The notes under the pieces were generated by a model, which worked only from the letters and a program-made list of their open reading frames with translations, did not search any database and was not told where the DNA came from. Of a DNA stretch of 50,557 bases, positions 22,245 through 30,233 are shown in pieces. The stretch's first letter is position 1; each line of letters opens with the position of its first letter. Both the position numbers and the translations under genes were made by a program. Where the stretch lies: positions 1 to 50,557 of the forward strand of contig CANQKA010000003.1 of assembly GCA_947624395.1 (NCBI GenBank), in the 5' to 3' direction. Source of the DNA: an uncultured Oscillospiraceae bacterium (GTDB taxonomy: Bacteria; Bacillota; Clostridia; Oscillospirales; Oscillospiraceae).

Positions 22245-25200
22245 TTACTTCGCGTACTTGATGGTCTTGCTGGTGTTGTACCCGGTGCCGAACACAGTCT
22301 TGGTGGTACCCTTGACAGTGCACGGACGGACCGTGAACTGGTAGCTGGTGCCGACAGTGCCGTGCTTCCAGGTGTAGGTCAGGTTGGCGTTGTGGCCGAT
22401 GGCCTTCCAAGCGCCGCCCACAGTCTTGTAGTACACGCGGTAGGTATCCGCGCCCGCGACCTTGGTCCAGCTGATCGTGATGCCCTTGGCGGCCTGCTTG
22501 ACCGTGACGGTGGGCGTCTTCACGAACTGGACTTTGCCGCTGGCCTTATAGGTCGCGTCGGCGATCAGGGTCGCCTTGCCGCTGACCAGCTTGCAGCCGC
22601 GGACCGCAAACTCGAACGTCTTCCCATCCGGGTTGGTGGCCTTGTAGCCCTTCCAGGTATAGGTCAGGTTCTTGTTGTGGCCGATAGCCGTCCACTTGCT
22701 GGTGCCGGCGATGCGGTAGTACACCCGATAGGTGTCCGCGCCGTCCAGCTTGGTCCAGCTGATCTGGATGCCGTTCGCGACCTGCTTGGCCGTAGCCGTC
22801 ACGACAGCCTTGGTGGGCTGGTCGGTGGTAGGAGGCATAGTGGGCTGATCGCTGGGAGAAGAGGTGGGAGGCGCAGTCGGCGTGCTGGGCGTGGTAGTGC
22901 CGGCCTTCTGCGCGCCGCACACGGTGCACTTGTTGTCAGCGCCCCAGGTGTGGTTCGCACGGTCATACTTCGCGCCGCACACGGAGCACTCATGATAGTG
23001 CTCGAACTCGTCGCTCTTATAGGTCGTGTCGCCGTCGTGCTTGGCCAGTTCGACCTGGGTGTGGCACACGTTGCAGGTCTTCCAGTGGTGCGTGCCGTTG
23101 CTCTGCCAGGTGTCACCGGGCACGTGCAGCAGCTTGCCGATCGCCAGTTCATCCAGGCTGGCCAGAGTGTGGCCTTTGTCGGAGAACGTCGCCTGGCAGG
23201 TCTCGTAGCTGCACTGCCAGTAGGCCTGACGGCCGGGCTGCGTGCAGGTGGCGAGGATAGCGGGATGCTCATCCAGCTGGGCGAACGGGTGACGCACGCC
23301 TTTATGGATCATGAAGCCTTCCGCCTCGGTGCCCTCCAGGAGCTTGCCATCCACGCTGATGTAGGTCTTCTCGGTGTTATTCTTGACGGACACATCCTTG
23401 CCCGCAGGCAGCGTCACCTTGTAGGGGGTGGTCTTGGAGTTGGCCATCAGAGAGCCAAGCACCAGGGTGTCGCCCTCATCCAGGACCTTGGCCGCCTGTT
23501 CGATCACGGCCTGGCTGGTCGCGGCGGTGTCCACATAGAACCGGGTCTCGTCCGCGCCCACGACGCCGACGCAGGCAACCACGCCGCTGCTGGCCAGATG
23601 ATCGGTCACGTCGGCATTGAACACGCCCTTATTGATAGTGGTCTTGTGAGTCCCGGTCGGAACCGTCTCGGCAGCCTTGCCGTACACGGTGTAGGCCACC
23701 ACGTTGCCGCTCTCCGCGAGAACGGTGGGATAGGGCTCGCCATTCGCGCCAGTGTCGCCAACGGTCACGGTGGCGTAAGTCTTATCAGCGCCAAGCTTGT
23801 CGTTCACGATGGCCGCGCAGGGCACGTCGTACTTCGCGCCGCCGTTGGTGGCCTCGCCCACGCCGTTCACGGTCCCGGTGCCGGTGGCGGTAACAGAGCC
23901 GCCGGTCACGCTGACGGTCCCTTTGTCCCGGGCCACGATACCGGCCGGGCCGGTCACGGCGCCGCCGGTCACGTTGAGCGTGCCGCCCTCGACGCAGGCG
24001 CCAGCCAGCTCGCCGACGACTATGCCGCCCACGACCTCTTCCGTCTCATCATCGATGGGATCGCCGTTCACGGTCACAACACCGCCAGCCATGTACAAGC
24101 CGGAGTTGTCGCCTCCCACGACGCCACCGTTGAGATTAATGGTGCCTCCCTTGACGCAGATACCGTACTGCTCGCCGCTGATCTCCACATCGGAATCAGC
24201 CGCGACGGTCAAGGTGCCGGTCACGGTCTCAATACCGTTGTAGCCGCTGATTTTAGCTGTTTTATCGATTACTATGCCGCCAACACGGCTATTAGCAACT
24301 CCAGACAGAATGCCCGCAACTTGCTCCAGGCCCATGCCTTTCTCTGCGACCGTGGGGGCAGTGGCCCTGGCCATGACCTCGCCGCCGGTGATGCTCACGC
24401 CGGCAGCAGCGTTCACATGGATGCCGATGTAGCTGCCTTCACCGATTTCGCCGGCTTTCACGGCCAGAACGCCCGCGCCAGCGGCGTTGACCAGGATGCC
24501 GGTCTCGCCCTGGACCTTAGCGTTCGCGCCGTTGATTTCCACAGTGCCGCTCGTGGTGTTGATGCCGGCCTTCTCAACGCCGTCCGCCCCGGACGGATCG
24601 TCCGTCTTGACGCTCTGGCCCAGGCTCTTCACGGTGCCGCCCGCAACGACCAGCGCGCCCGCGTTCCTCACGCCGTACAGATCGCCGCTGACGACGCCGC
24701 CGGAGATGTTCACATTCGCGGCGTTGGCGACATTCATGCCGATGCCGGCAACCTTCTTGAAGCCCGCTTCAGGGGTGGCGCCGGTCTTGGTCAGGACCTC
24801 GATGGTGCCGCCCTTGACGGACACAGCGGGCTTTTCGGTCGTACCAACCGCCGAGACATTGATGCCGGTGACGTTGCCATTTTGGGCGACGGTCGTCTTC
24901 ATGTCGGCCTTGATCATCGCCCCGTCGCTCACGACAACCGAGCCATTAGAGGAGACACTGATAATTTCGATGGCCTCAGTAGCCGCAACAGTCTTGCCAT
25001 CCGCGTCAACGCCGTTCACGGTCTCCACCGTGCCGCCGCTGATGGTGGTCGCGCCGGCCGCCAGGGCCAGGACGCCCGCGTTCTCCGAACGGACGGTGCC
25101 GCCGGTGATGTTCAGCTCGGCCTTCGAGTTATCAATAGAGCCGCTGCTGGTCTGAGCAATGTTGATGACAGTCTCGCCCTTGTTGCTCACATTGCCGCCG

Positions 25201-27959
25201 CTGATGTTCACGGCGATCTCAGGAGCTGTGGTGCCGGAAGCACCCTCGACGTCGATCGCATACTTATCTGTTGCGCCCGAGCCGATCACGTTGCCGCCGG
25301 AGACATTGACCTCGCCGCCGTTAACGGTGATCGTGGTGCCTTCGCCAGATTCTTCGCTCTCTCCCGCGCCGGCCGTGGCAGCCTCGCGACCGCTCACAAC
25401 GCCGCCGCTGACGTTCAGCGCGCCGCCATTAGTGACCGTCACAGCGCCCGCTTCGCCCCAGCCGCGGACCGCGCCGGTTCCCGTAACGTTGACGGTGCCG
25501 TCCGCACCGATGCTGATGACCGCTTCGGTGTCGCTCGCGCTCTGCACCTTAGCGCCGTCGCCGATATCGACCTTGGCGACCTGATTTTCAGTGCCGCCGA
25601 CCTCGATGACGTTCGCCGCGCCGGTGTTCGTGACCGTGGCGCCCTCGATATCGACTGCGCCCTCAGTCACGGTGATCGCTTTATCAGCTTCCTCAGCGCC
25701 GCCCACGACGCCCTCGGTGATCTTGGCCGCGGCTTTCGCGTCATTGACGGTCAGCGCCTTGACGTTGCCGCCGTCCATCTCCAGATTGGCCGCCGTGATG
25801 GTCAGAGCCTTGATCACGCCGTTCGCCTTGTCGGGCGCAGGACTCTTGCCCTGGTCCTCAGCGGACATGCCGCTCACCTGCACGAGGGCGTCCTTGTCCG
25901 CGCTGACAGCGCCGACCACGCCGTCATCCACGTCCAGCGTGCCGCCGGTCAGAGCCACGGCCAACGTGGAGTTGCCGCCCTTCTTGATCTCCGCGCCCTT
26001 GCCATTGACGAGCACCCTCGCGCTGCCCGCGACAGTCACAGTGCCCTTGTCGGCGGCGGTAGAGTTCGCATGACCTTCGACCGTGCCGTTGGCGCCCACG
26101 GTCAGAGTGGCGTTTTTGCTCAGGGCGACCGCAGCCGTGTCCGCGGTCCCGGCGGTGATCTTCGCCGGGCCGCCGCTAGCCGTGCTGCCGGCCACCTTGA
26201 CCGCGCCGGTCCCTTCGGCCGTCACGGTGCCGACGATGGTGCCGCCGGCCTCAACGTTCACGTTGCCGCTGCTGACCTTGATGTTCTTGGAGAGCTGCGC
26301 GCCGGTGATCGCGCCCCCAGTCTGGGCCACGCCCTTGACGGTCAGCGTACCGCCCGCCACAGCGATATCATTCAAGGCAGCAGCGTTCCCCTTAGTAGTG
26401 GTGAGGGTCAAATCCGACGTAGCGGTGACCTCCACCTCGCCGCTGGTGATCTTGATGGGCTCGACAGTCGCAGCCGTAGTTCCATCCCCGTTGGCGACCT
26501 CGATCGTGCCAGTATTCCCACCGACCTTGACCGTGCCGCCGCTTACCAGCAGGGCCGGTACGGCTTCTGTCTTATTCGTGTCTTCTCTTGTGTTATTCTT
26601 GATCGTGCCGCCCACGAGATTCAGCGTGCCGGCGCTCGCGACTACGGCGCTCTGCAGAGTCGCGGTACCAGCCGCGTTCTGGCCAACGCCGCCGGTGATG
26701 GTGCCGGTGGTGAGCGTCGCCACAGCGGTCGTTCCGTTGACGGTCAGGGCCGTACCCTTATCGTTGCTGATGGCTTTGTTGTTGGTGAACTTACCGCCGC
26801 TGACGGTCACAGCACCCGCGATGCCGCCGTAAGCAGTGCCGCCGACGTTCAGATCGCCGGTGCCGCCCACGGTCACAGCGCCCGTGATTTTGTTGCCCTC
26901 TTTATCACCAACTACGTCCACATCACCGCCATTGACGGCGAGAGCGGTCCCGCTGGCGTTCGTTATGTTGCCGGTGACCTTGACCGCGCCGTTGCTCACG
27001 GTAACAGTGCCGGTCACGTCGCCGCTCAGGATTACGTTATAATCGGCATTCTCGCTCCTCGTTGTAGTCGCGCTCGCCAGCTCCGGAGCCGTGGCGCTCA
27101 CGGTCACGTTGCCGGTGACCTTGGCGCTGATCGTGTTTCCCTTGCCGCCGCTAATGGACAGGCTGGTGGCGTTGGTGTTGTTGCCGATTTTGCACCCCAC
27201 AGTAACACTGGAGGCCTTGCTGTTCATAACGGACAAGCTGGTGATGGTAGTGCTAGCCACACTAGCCGTCAGCACAGCATTCGCGCCGTTCACGGTGACC
27301 GTGCCGGCGATCGTGCCGTTCGCGCTGGTGGAGTTGTCCGTCACGCTCAGCGTACCCTGCACAATGATGCCGCTGGTGGTCAGCGTATGGCCGTTCAGAT
27401 CCAGGGTGAGCTCCACGTCCTCGGGGACCGTGAAGCTGTCGCTGATGTTGGCGCCCAGCTTGACCTCGCCCGACTTACCCGATCCAGCCTTAAGCGCATC
27501 GCTCACACCGTTATCTTTGTCTACAGAGCCTCCCAGCAGCGCCGTCTCGGGCTCGGCTTCGGGCTCTTCCTCGGGCTCCTCGGTGGGCTCCTCCACGCTG
27601 GGCTCCGCGGGCTCCTCAGTCACTTCGGGCTCCTGAACGGGCTCCTCGGTGGCCACGGGCTCAGTGGGAACCTCGGTGGGCTCGGCCTCAGTGGGCTGCT
27701 CGGGCTCCTGGGTGGGCTCGGTCTCAACCGATTCCTCGGGCTCCTCCGCAGGAGCGGACTCCTCAGGTACGGGAGTTTCATCCCCCTCCTCCGGGACCTC
27801 AGGCTCCTCCGGGGTCTCGTCGGGAGCGGGCTCCGCGGGGACCTCTACGGTCTCACCGGAAACTTCCGCCGCAGGCTCTTCTTCCGCCGCGTAAGTCGGC
27901 AGAGCCAGGCTCAGTACCATGAGTACCGCCAGGAGCATGGATAAACTGCGTTTTGCCAT
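22245..27959 (-). CDS. Giant secreted repeat (beta-helix-like) surface protein with Fn3-like C-terminus
   Basis: 1904 residues. Residues 1-25 are a Sec signal (MAKRSLSMLLAVLMVLSLAL, then PTYAA). About 26-165 is a Glu/Pro/Thr stalk. About 165-1530 consists of short repeats of the type GGTV-xVSGG-x-V rich in Gly, Thr, Val and Asn, as in parallel beta-helix adhesins. About 1575-1690 has several CxxC pairs (CSYETC, CNVCHTQ, CSVCGAK, CTVCGAQK), likely a metal-bound or disulfide module. A Thr/Pro linker leads to two Fn3-like modules (YRVYYR, TYTWKGY) at about 1717-1904. No LPxTG or SLH anchor is seen. The ATG at 27959 has GAAAGG upstream; the promoter lies near 28250, giving a long leader. Probable role: adhesion. 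Confidence 0.85.
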   Translation of the reverse strand: MAKRSLSMLLAVLMVLSLALPTYAAEEEPAAEVSGETVEVPAEPAPDETPEEPEVPEEGDETPVPEESAPAEEPEESVETEPTQEPEQPTEAEPTEVPTEPVATEEPVQEPEVTEEPAEPSVEEPTEEPEEEPEAEPETALLGGSVDKDNGVSDALKAGSGKSGEVKLGANISDSFTVPEDVELTLDLNGHTLTTSGIIVQGTLSVTDNSTSANGTIAGTVTVNGANAVLTASVASTTITSLSVMNSKASSVTVGCKIGNNTNATSLSISGGKGNTISAKVTGNVTVSATAPELASATTTRSENADYNVILSGDVTGTVTVSNGAVKVTGNITNASGTALAVNGGDVDVVGDKEGNKITGAVTVGGTGDLNVGGTAYGGIAGAVTVSGGKFTNNKAISNDKGTALTVNGTTAVATLTTGTITGGVGQNAAGTATLQSAVVASAGTLNLVGGTIKNNTREDTNKTEAVPALLVSGGTVKVGGNTGTIEVANGDGTTAATVEPIKITSGEVEVTATSDLTLTTTKGNAAALNDIAVAGGTLTVKGVAQTGGAITGAQLSKNIKVSSGNVNVEAGGTIVGTVTAEGTGAVKVAGSTASGGPAKITAGTADTAAVALSKNATLTVGANGTVEGHANSTAADKGTVTVAGSARVLVNGKGAEIKKGGNSTLAVALTGGTLDVDDGVVGAVSADKDALVQVSGMSAEDQGKSPAPDKANGVIKALTITAANLEMDGGNVKALTVNDAKAAAKITEGVVGGAEEADKAITVTEGAVDIEGATVTNTGAANVIEVGGTENQVAKVDIGDGAKVQSASDTEAVISIGADGTVNVTGTGAVRGWGEAGAVTVTNGGALNVSGGVVSGREAATAGAGESEESGEGTTITVNGGEVNVSGGNVIGSGATDKYAIDVEGASGTTAPEIAVNISGGNVSNKGETVINIAQTSSGSIDNSKAELNITGGTVRSENAGVLALAAGATTISGGTVETVNGVDADGKTVAATEAIEIISVSSNGSVVVSDGAMIKADMKTTVAQNGNVTGINVSAVGTTEKPAVSVKGGTIEVLTKTGATPEAGFKKVAGIGMNVANAANVNISGGVVSGDLYGVRNAGALVVAGGTVKSLGQSVKTDDPSGADGVEKAGINTTSGTVEINGANAKVQGETGILVNAAGAGVLAVKAGEIGEGSYIGIHVNAAAGVSITGGEVMARATAPTVAEKGMGLEQVAGILSGVANSRVGGIVIDKTAKISGYNGIETVTGTLTVAADSDVEISGEQYGICVKGGTINLNGGVVGGDNSGLYMAGGVVTVNGDPIDDETEEVVGGIVVGELAGACVEGGTLNVTGGAVTGPAGIVARDKGTVSVTGGSVTATGTGTVNGVGEATNGGAKYDVPCAAIVNDKLGADKTYATVTVGDTGANGEPYPTVLAESGNVVAYTVYGKAAETVPTGTHKTTINKGVFNADVTDHLASSGVVACVGVVGADETRFYVDTAATSQAVIEQAAKVLDEGDTLVLGSLMANSKTTPYKVTLPAGKDVSVKNNTEKTYISVDGKLLEGTEAEGFMIHKGVRHPFAQLDEHPAILATCTQPGRQAYWQCSYETCQATFSDKGHTLASLDELAIGKLLHVPGDTWQSNGTHHWKTCNVCHTQVELAKHDGDTTYKSDEFEHYHECSVCGAKYDRANHTWGADNKCTVCGAQKAGTTTPSTPTAPPTSSPSDQPTMPPTTDQPTKAVVTATAKQVANGIQISWTKLDGADTYRVYYRIAGTSKWTAIGHNKNLTYTWKGYKATNPDGKTFEFAVRGCKLVSGKATLIADATYKASGKVQFVKTPTVTVKQAAKGITISWTKVAGADTYRVYYKTVGGAWKAIGHNANLTYTWKHGTVGTSYQFTVRPCTVKGTTKTVFGTGYNTSKTIKYAK

Positions 27960-28235
27960 GATCTTGTACCTTTCCTTTCCATTTTTTGATTTCTGGCAAA
28001 TCAGTCCCGGGGCCAGGATATCATTATCCCGTCCTCGCGACCACTCCGCCAAGATAACACCAGCGGCGCAGGGTCAAAGCCCCTACACCGCCCGCCCCAC
28101 GCGCCCGGCATGCTTATGTACTCTCGCAAAGCCGGTGCGCAGAGGGCTCCGCCGTGTCAGGAGGACCGCTCCTGCATTGCGACTCGCGCCGGGTTTCCCC
28201 GCCACAAGTCATGCCTCTGCTATCTTGTCTTCTTG

Positions 28236-28264
28236 ATTTTAATACGTTCTTCCGCGAAATGCAA
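28236..28264 (-). promoter_or_regulatory. Promoter of the giant surface protein, with a leader of about 270 nt
   Basis: On the minus strand TTGCAT (28259-28264), a 17-nt spacer and TAAAAT (28236-28241). The leader from about 28230 to 27960 is GC-rich; I recognise no riboswitch or T-box in it, and no other gene lies in 27960-28359. Confidence 0.6.
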
Positions 28265-28314
28265 GGGTTTTTTAAAAAAAATCGCTGCAACTTCCCCCTT
28301 TGGCAGCAATTCCC

Positions 28315-28342
28315 TTGCGCGAAAACCAAAATATGCTATAAT
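28315..28342 (+). promoter_or_regulatory. Promoter of tRNA-Leu
   Basis: TTGCGC (28315-28320), a 16-nt spacer and TATAAT (28337-28342) within the extended motif TGCTATAAT, 18 bp before the tRNA. Confidence 0.7.
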
Positions 28343-28359
28343 TATAGCCGTCAAAACAC

Positions 28360-28442
28360 GCGGGTATGGTGGAATTGGCAGACACGCGGGATTTAGGTTC
28401 CCGTGGGCGACCGTGCAGGTTCAAATCCTGTTACCCGCACCA
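28360..28442 (+). tRNA. tRNA-Leu (anticodon TAG), with encoded CCA
   Basis: 83 nt including CCA. The acceptor GCGGGTA pairs with TACCCGC; the anticodon stem CGGGA/TCCCG encloses the loop TTTAGGT (anticodon TAG, reads CUN codons). It is a class II tRNA with a long variable arm (about TGGGCGACCGTGC) and T-loop TTCAAAT. Confidence 0.97.
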
Positions 28443-28467
28443 GCGGCCCAGCCGCACATTATCGACG

Positions 28468-28731
28468 GCTCCCTTGTGTAAAGGGAGCTGTCGCCGCCGT
28501 CAGGCGGTGACTGAGGGATTGTCTTTCGTCCAACAGCAATCCCCCCGAGCCGCCATTCGGCGGCCCACCCCCCTTTGACAAGGGGGGCTATTGGGGTGTT
28601 CTCTCCCTCCGTCGCGGCTTGCGCCGCGCCACCTCCCTCGTCAGAGGGAGGCTTTTATATGTGTTTTCCTTTTAAAAAGGCCCCCTCTGACGAGGGGGCT
28701 GTCAGCGCTCCGCGCTGACTGGGGGAGAGAC
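28468..28731. repeat. Palindromic intergenic repeats, cluster C (four units)
   Basis: Units at 28468-28521 (plus), 28538-28589 (inverted), 28600-28653 (inverted, CCTCCCTC subtype) and 28679-28731 (plus). At least three subtypes stand side by side between the tRNA-Leu and the orphan antitoxin gene. No gene is seen in 28443-28771. Confidence 0.88.
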
Positions 28732-28771
28732 AGATTTTCAAAGGCACCCTTTACACCAGGGGACCGTATAC

Positions 28772-29035
28772 CTATCCAAGATGCTTCCTCCGCAGGGCAG
28801 GAAGCGCGGTCCTGGCGTCCAGAAGAACGCCGTCCGCCTCAAATTCCTTCTCCGCCTCCCGGATCGCGTCGTCGGTCCGGGCGGTCCCGATCAGCTCGTC
28901 GTATGCCTCGATGCTCATGACCACCAGGTCGCCATAGCCGTTTTTCGTGATGAAAAGCGGCTCCCGGTTCGCGTGGCAAAGCTCGGAAATTTCGGTCGTG
29001 TTCCGCAGGTCGGTGATCGGTCTGATTTGCGGCAT
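28772..29035 (-). CDS. Phd/YefM-family antitoxin without a visible toxin partner
   Basis: 87 residues. The N-terminal MPQIRPITDLRNTTEISELC and LFITKNGYGDLVVMSIEAYD are the Phd/YefM DNA-binding fold. These proteins bind their own operator and neutralise a Doc or YoeB/RelE toxin through the C-terminal tail. Normally the toxin gene follows directly, but here the downstream side holds only palindromic repeats and the tRNA. The ATG has a GGGGG-type site, and the promoter carries an inverted repeat over the -10. It may be a remnant, an anti-addiction antitoxin, or a stand-alone repressor. Confidence 0.85.
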   Translation of the reverse strand: MPQIRPITDLRNTTEISELCHANREPLFITKNGYGDLVVMSIEAYDELIGTARTDDAIREAEKEFEADGVLLDARTALPALRRKHLG

Positions 29036-29055
29036 GGGTCTTAGCCCCCTTTCTT

Positions 29056-29091
29056 GCGCATAATTATAGCAGAATTATGTGCAAAATTCAA
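29056..29091 (-). promoter_or_regulatory. Promoter and operator of the orphan antitoxin gene
   Basis: On the minus strand TTGAAT (29086-29091), a 17-nt spacer and TATAAT (29063-29068, extended by TGC). A 10-bp inverted repeat with one mismatch, arms 29056-29065 and 29073-29082 (core CATAATT-N7-AATTATG), covers the -10, as expected for antitoxin autoregulation. Confidence 0.75.
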
Positions 29092-29104
29092 CGCAAATAT
29101 TCCC

Positions 29105-30220
29105 TTACCGTATCCGCCGGCACTCCACGTACCACCGCTTGTCCAGCGTCTCGCCCACGGAAAAGCTCTTTTTTGGGTACGTGCCATACTTTAATATGTG
29201 CGGGAACAGCTCGCCCTTGTCCAGCGCCGGCAGCAGCCACGCGCAGCAGCCAGGTCGTGCGCCCATGGTCCGGGCTTCCTCCGTGCCGTGGATATAGTCG
29301 ATATGGCCGCCGTGGGCCGCCACATACGCCTGGGCCAGCTCGTCCGCCTTTGCCACCAGCTCGCCGGTGTCCGCCCCGGAAAGCTCCTGCACAAAGCCGC
29401 CAGCGTCCGTGTCGAACGCCACCCGGTGTATCGGATAAAACTCCACCGCCCCATCCCGCAGGTTTTCCAGCTCTGCCAGCGCGTACCGGGCCGGGTGGTC
29501 CATGGGGGCCCCCGCCGCCTTCAGCTCCTCCCAGCGGTTTTTCGCCGCCGCGAGAGAGTGGTTGCCGTCGCCCATGGCGAACACCAGCGCCCCCGGCAGC
29601 GCGTCGATGGCGGCCTTCACTTTTTCTGCCGCGGGACCCGTCAGCCGCGAGCCCTTGATATGCCCGCCGCCGGCATATAAATCAAAGTCGTACAGCGCCT
29701 CCCCCGACTCCGCGCAGCCAAGAACACTGTCGTCGGGATCGTCCATGAACAGCACGATGTGGGGCATCTCCAGCGCCGTGCGCCGCCGCAGCTCCACCCG
29801 CGTGGGCAGCCGCTCGGGCACCGTGGCCTCCGTGGACCGGACCGGGGAGGCGCTTCCGGTCGTCCAGTCGTACGCCTCCAGGTCCAGTTTCCCCACCAGA
29901 CCACGCCGGAGCTTGCCATTGGGCAGCGTGCGCTCCACACAGACGTAAGAATCCGGTATTTCCCGAAATACATCCCCCACCAGGTAATCCTCCATCGCCT
30001 GGCACATGGCCGCCTTGCGCGCTTCCACGTCAGTGGCGTGCAGGTACGCCTCCGGCAGCATCAGCCGCAGGGCCGACGGCTCGCCGCCCACATACTGGCT
30101 CATGTTTTCCCAATATTCGGGCTTGGCGGAGAACTGGTCGCAGGCCACCGCCGCCCATTTCGTCATGTCCGCGCCGGACCTGGGCAGCAGTATATCCGCG
30201 GGCGTGAAGATGTCTTTCAT
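29105..30220 (-). CDS. DUF1015-domain protein
   Basis: 371 residues, cytoplasmic. The DUF1015 signature FAMGDGNHSLAAAKNRWEEL is present at about residue 213, with an N-terminal DILLPRSGADMTKWAAVACDQ. The family has no settled function; in other Clostridia it often lies beside serine biosynthesis genes, which are not seen here. The ATG has an AAGGAGG site and follows the C39 peptidase gene by 13 bp on the same strand, so the two may be co-transcribed, although one product is secreted and the other is not. Confidence 0.85.
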   Translation of the reverse strand: MKDIFTPADILLPRSGADMTKWAAVACDQFSAKPEYWENMSQYVGGEPSALRLMLPEAYLHATDVEARKAAMCQAMEDYLVGDVFREIPDSYVCVERTLPNGKLRRGLVGKLDLEAYDWTTGSASPVRSTEATVPERLPTRVELRRRTALEMPHIVLFMDDPDDSVLGCAESGEALYDFDLYAGGGHIKGSRLTGPAAEKVKAAIDALPGALVFAMGDGNHSLAAAKNRWEELKAAGAPMDHPARYALAELENLRDGAVEFYPIHRVAFDTDAGGFVQELSGADTGELVAKADELAQAYVAAHGGHIDYIHGTEEARTMGARPGCCAWLLPALDKGELFPHILKYGTYPKKSFSVGETLDKRWYVECRRIR

Positions 30221-30233
30221 GGTCGTTTCCTCC

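Noticed and set aside
22362-27944. Open plus-strand frame of 1860 codons opposite the giant surface protein
   Set aside because: It mirrors the repeats of the real gene, has no ribosome binding site or recognisable domain, and its composition (His/Arg/Gly/Ala-rich) is what the antisense of a high-GC repeat gene gives. The minus-strand gene has signal peptide, promoter and terminator.
27960-28241. Cyclic-di-GMP or other known riboswitch before the surface protein gene
   Set aside because: No core motif of a known class could be found by eye; reported only as an unexplained leader.
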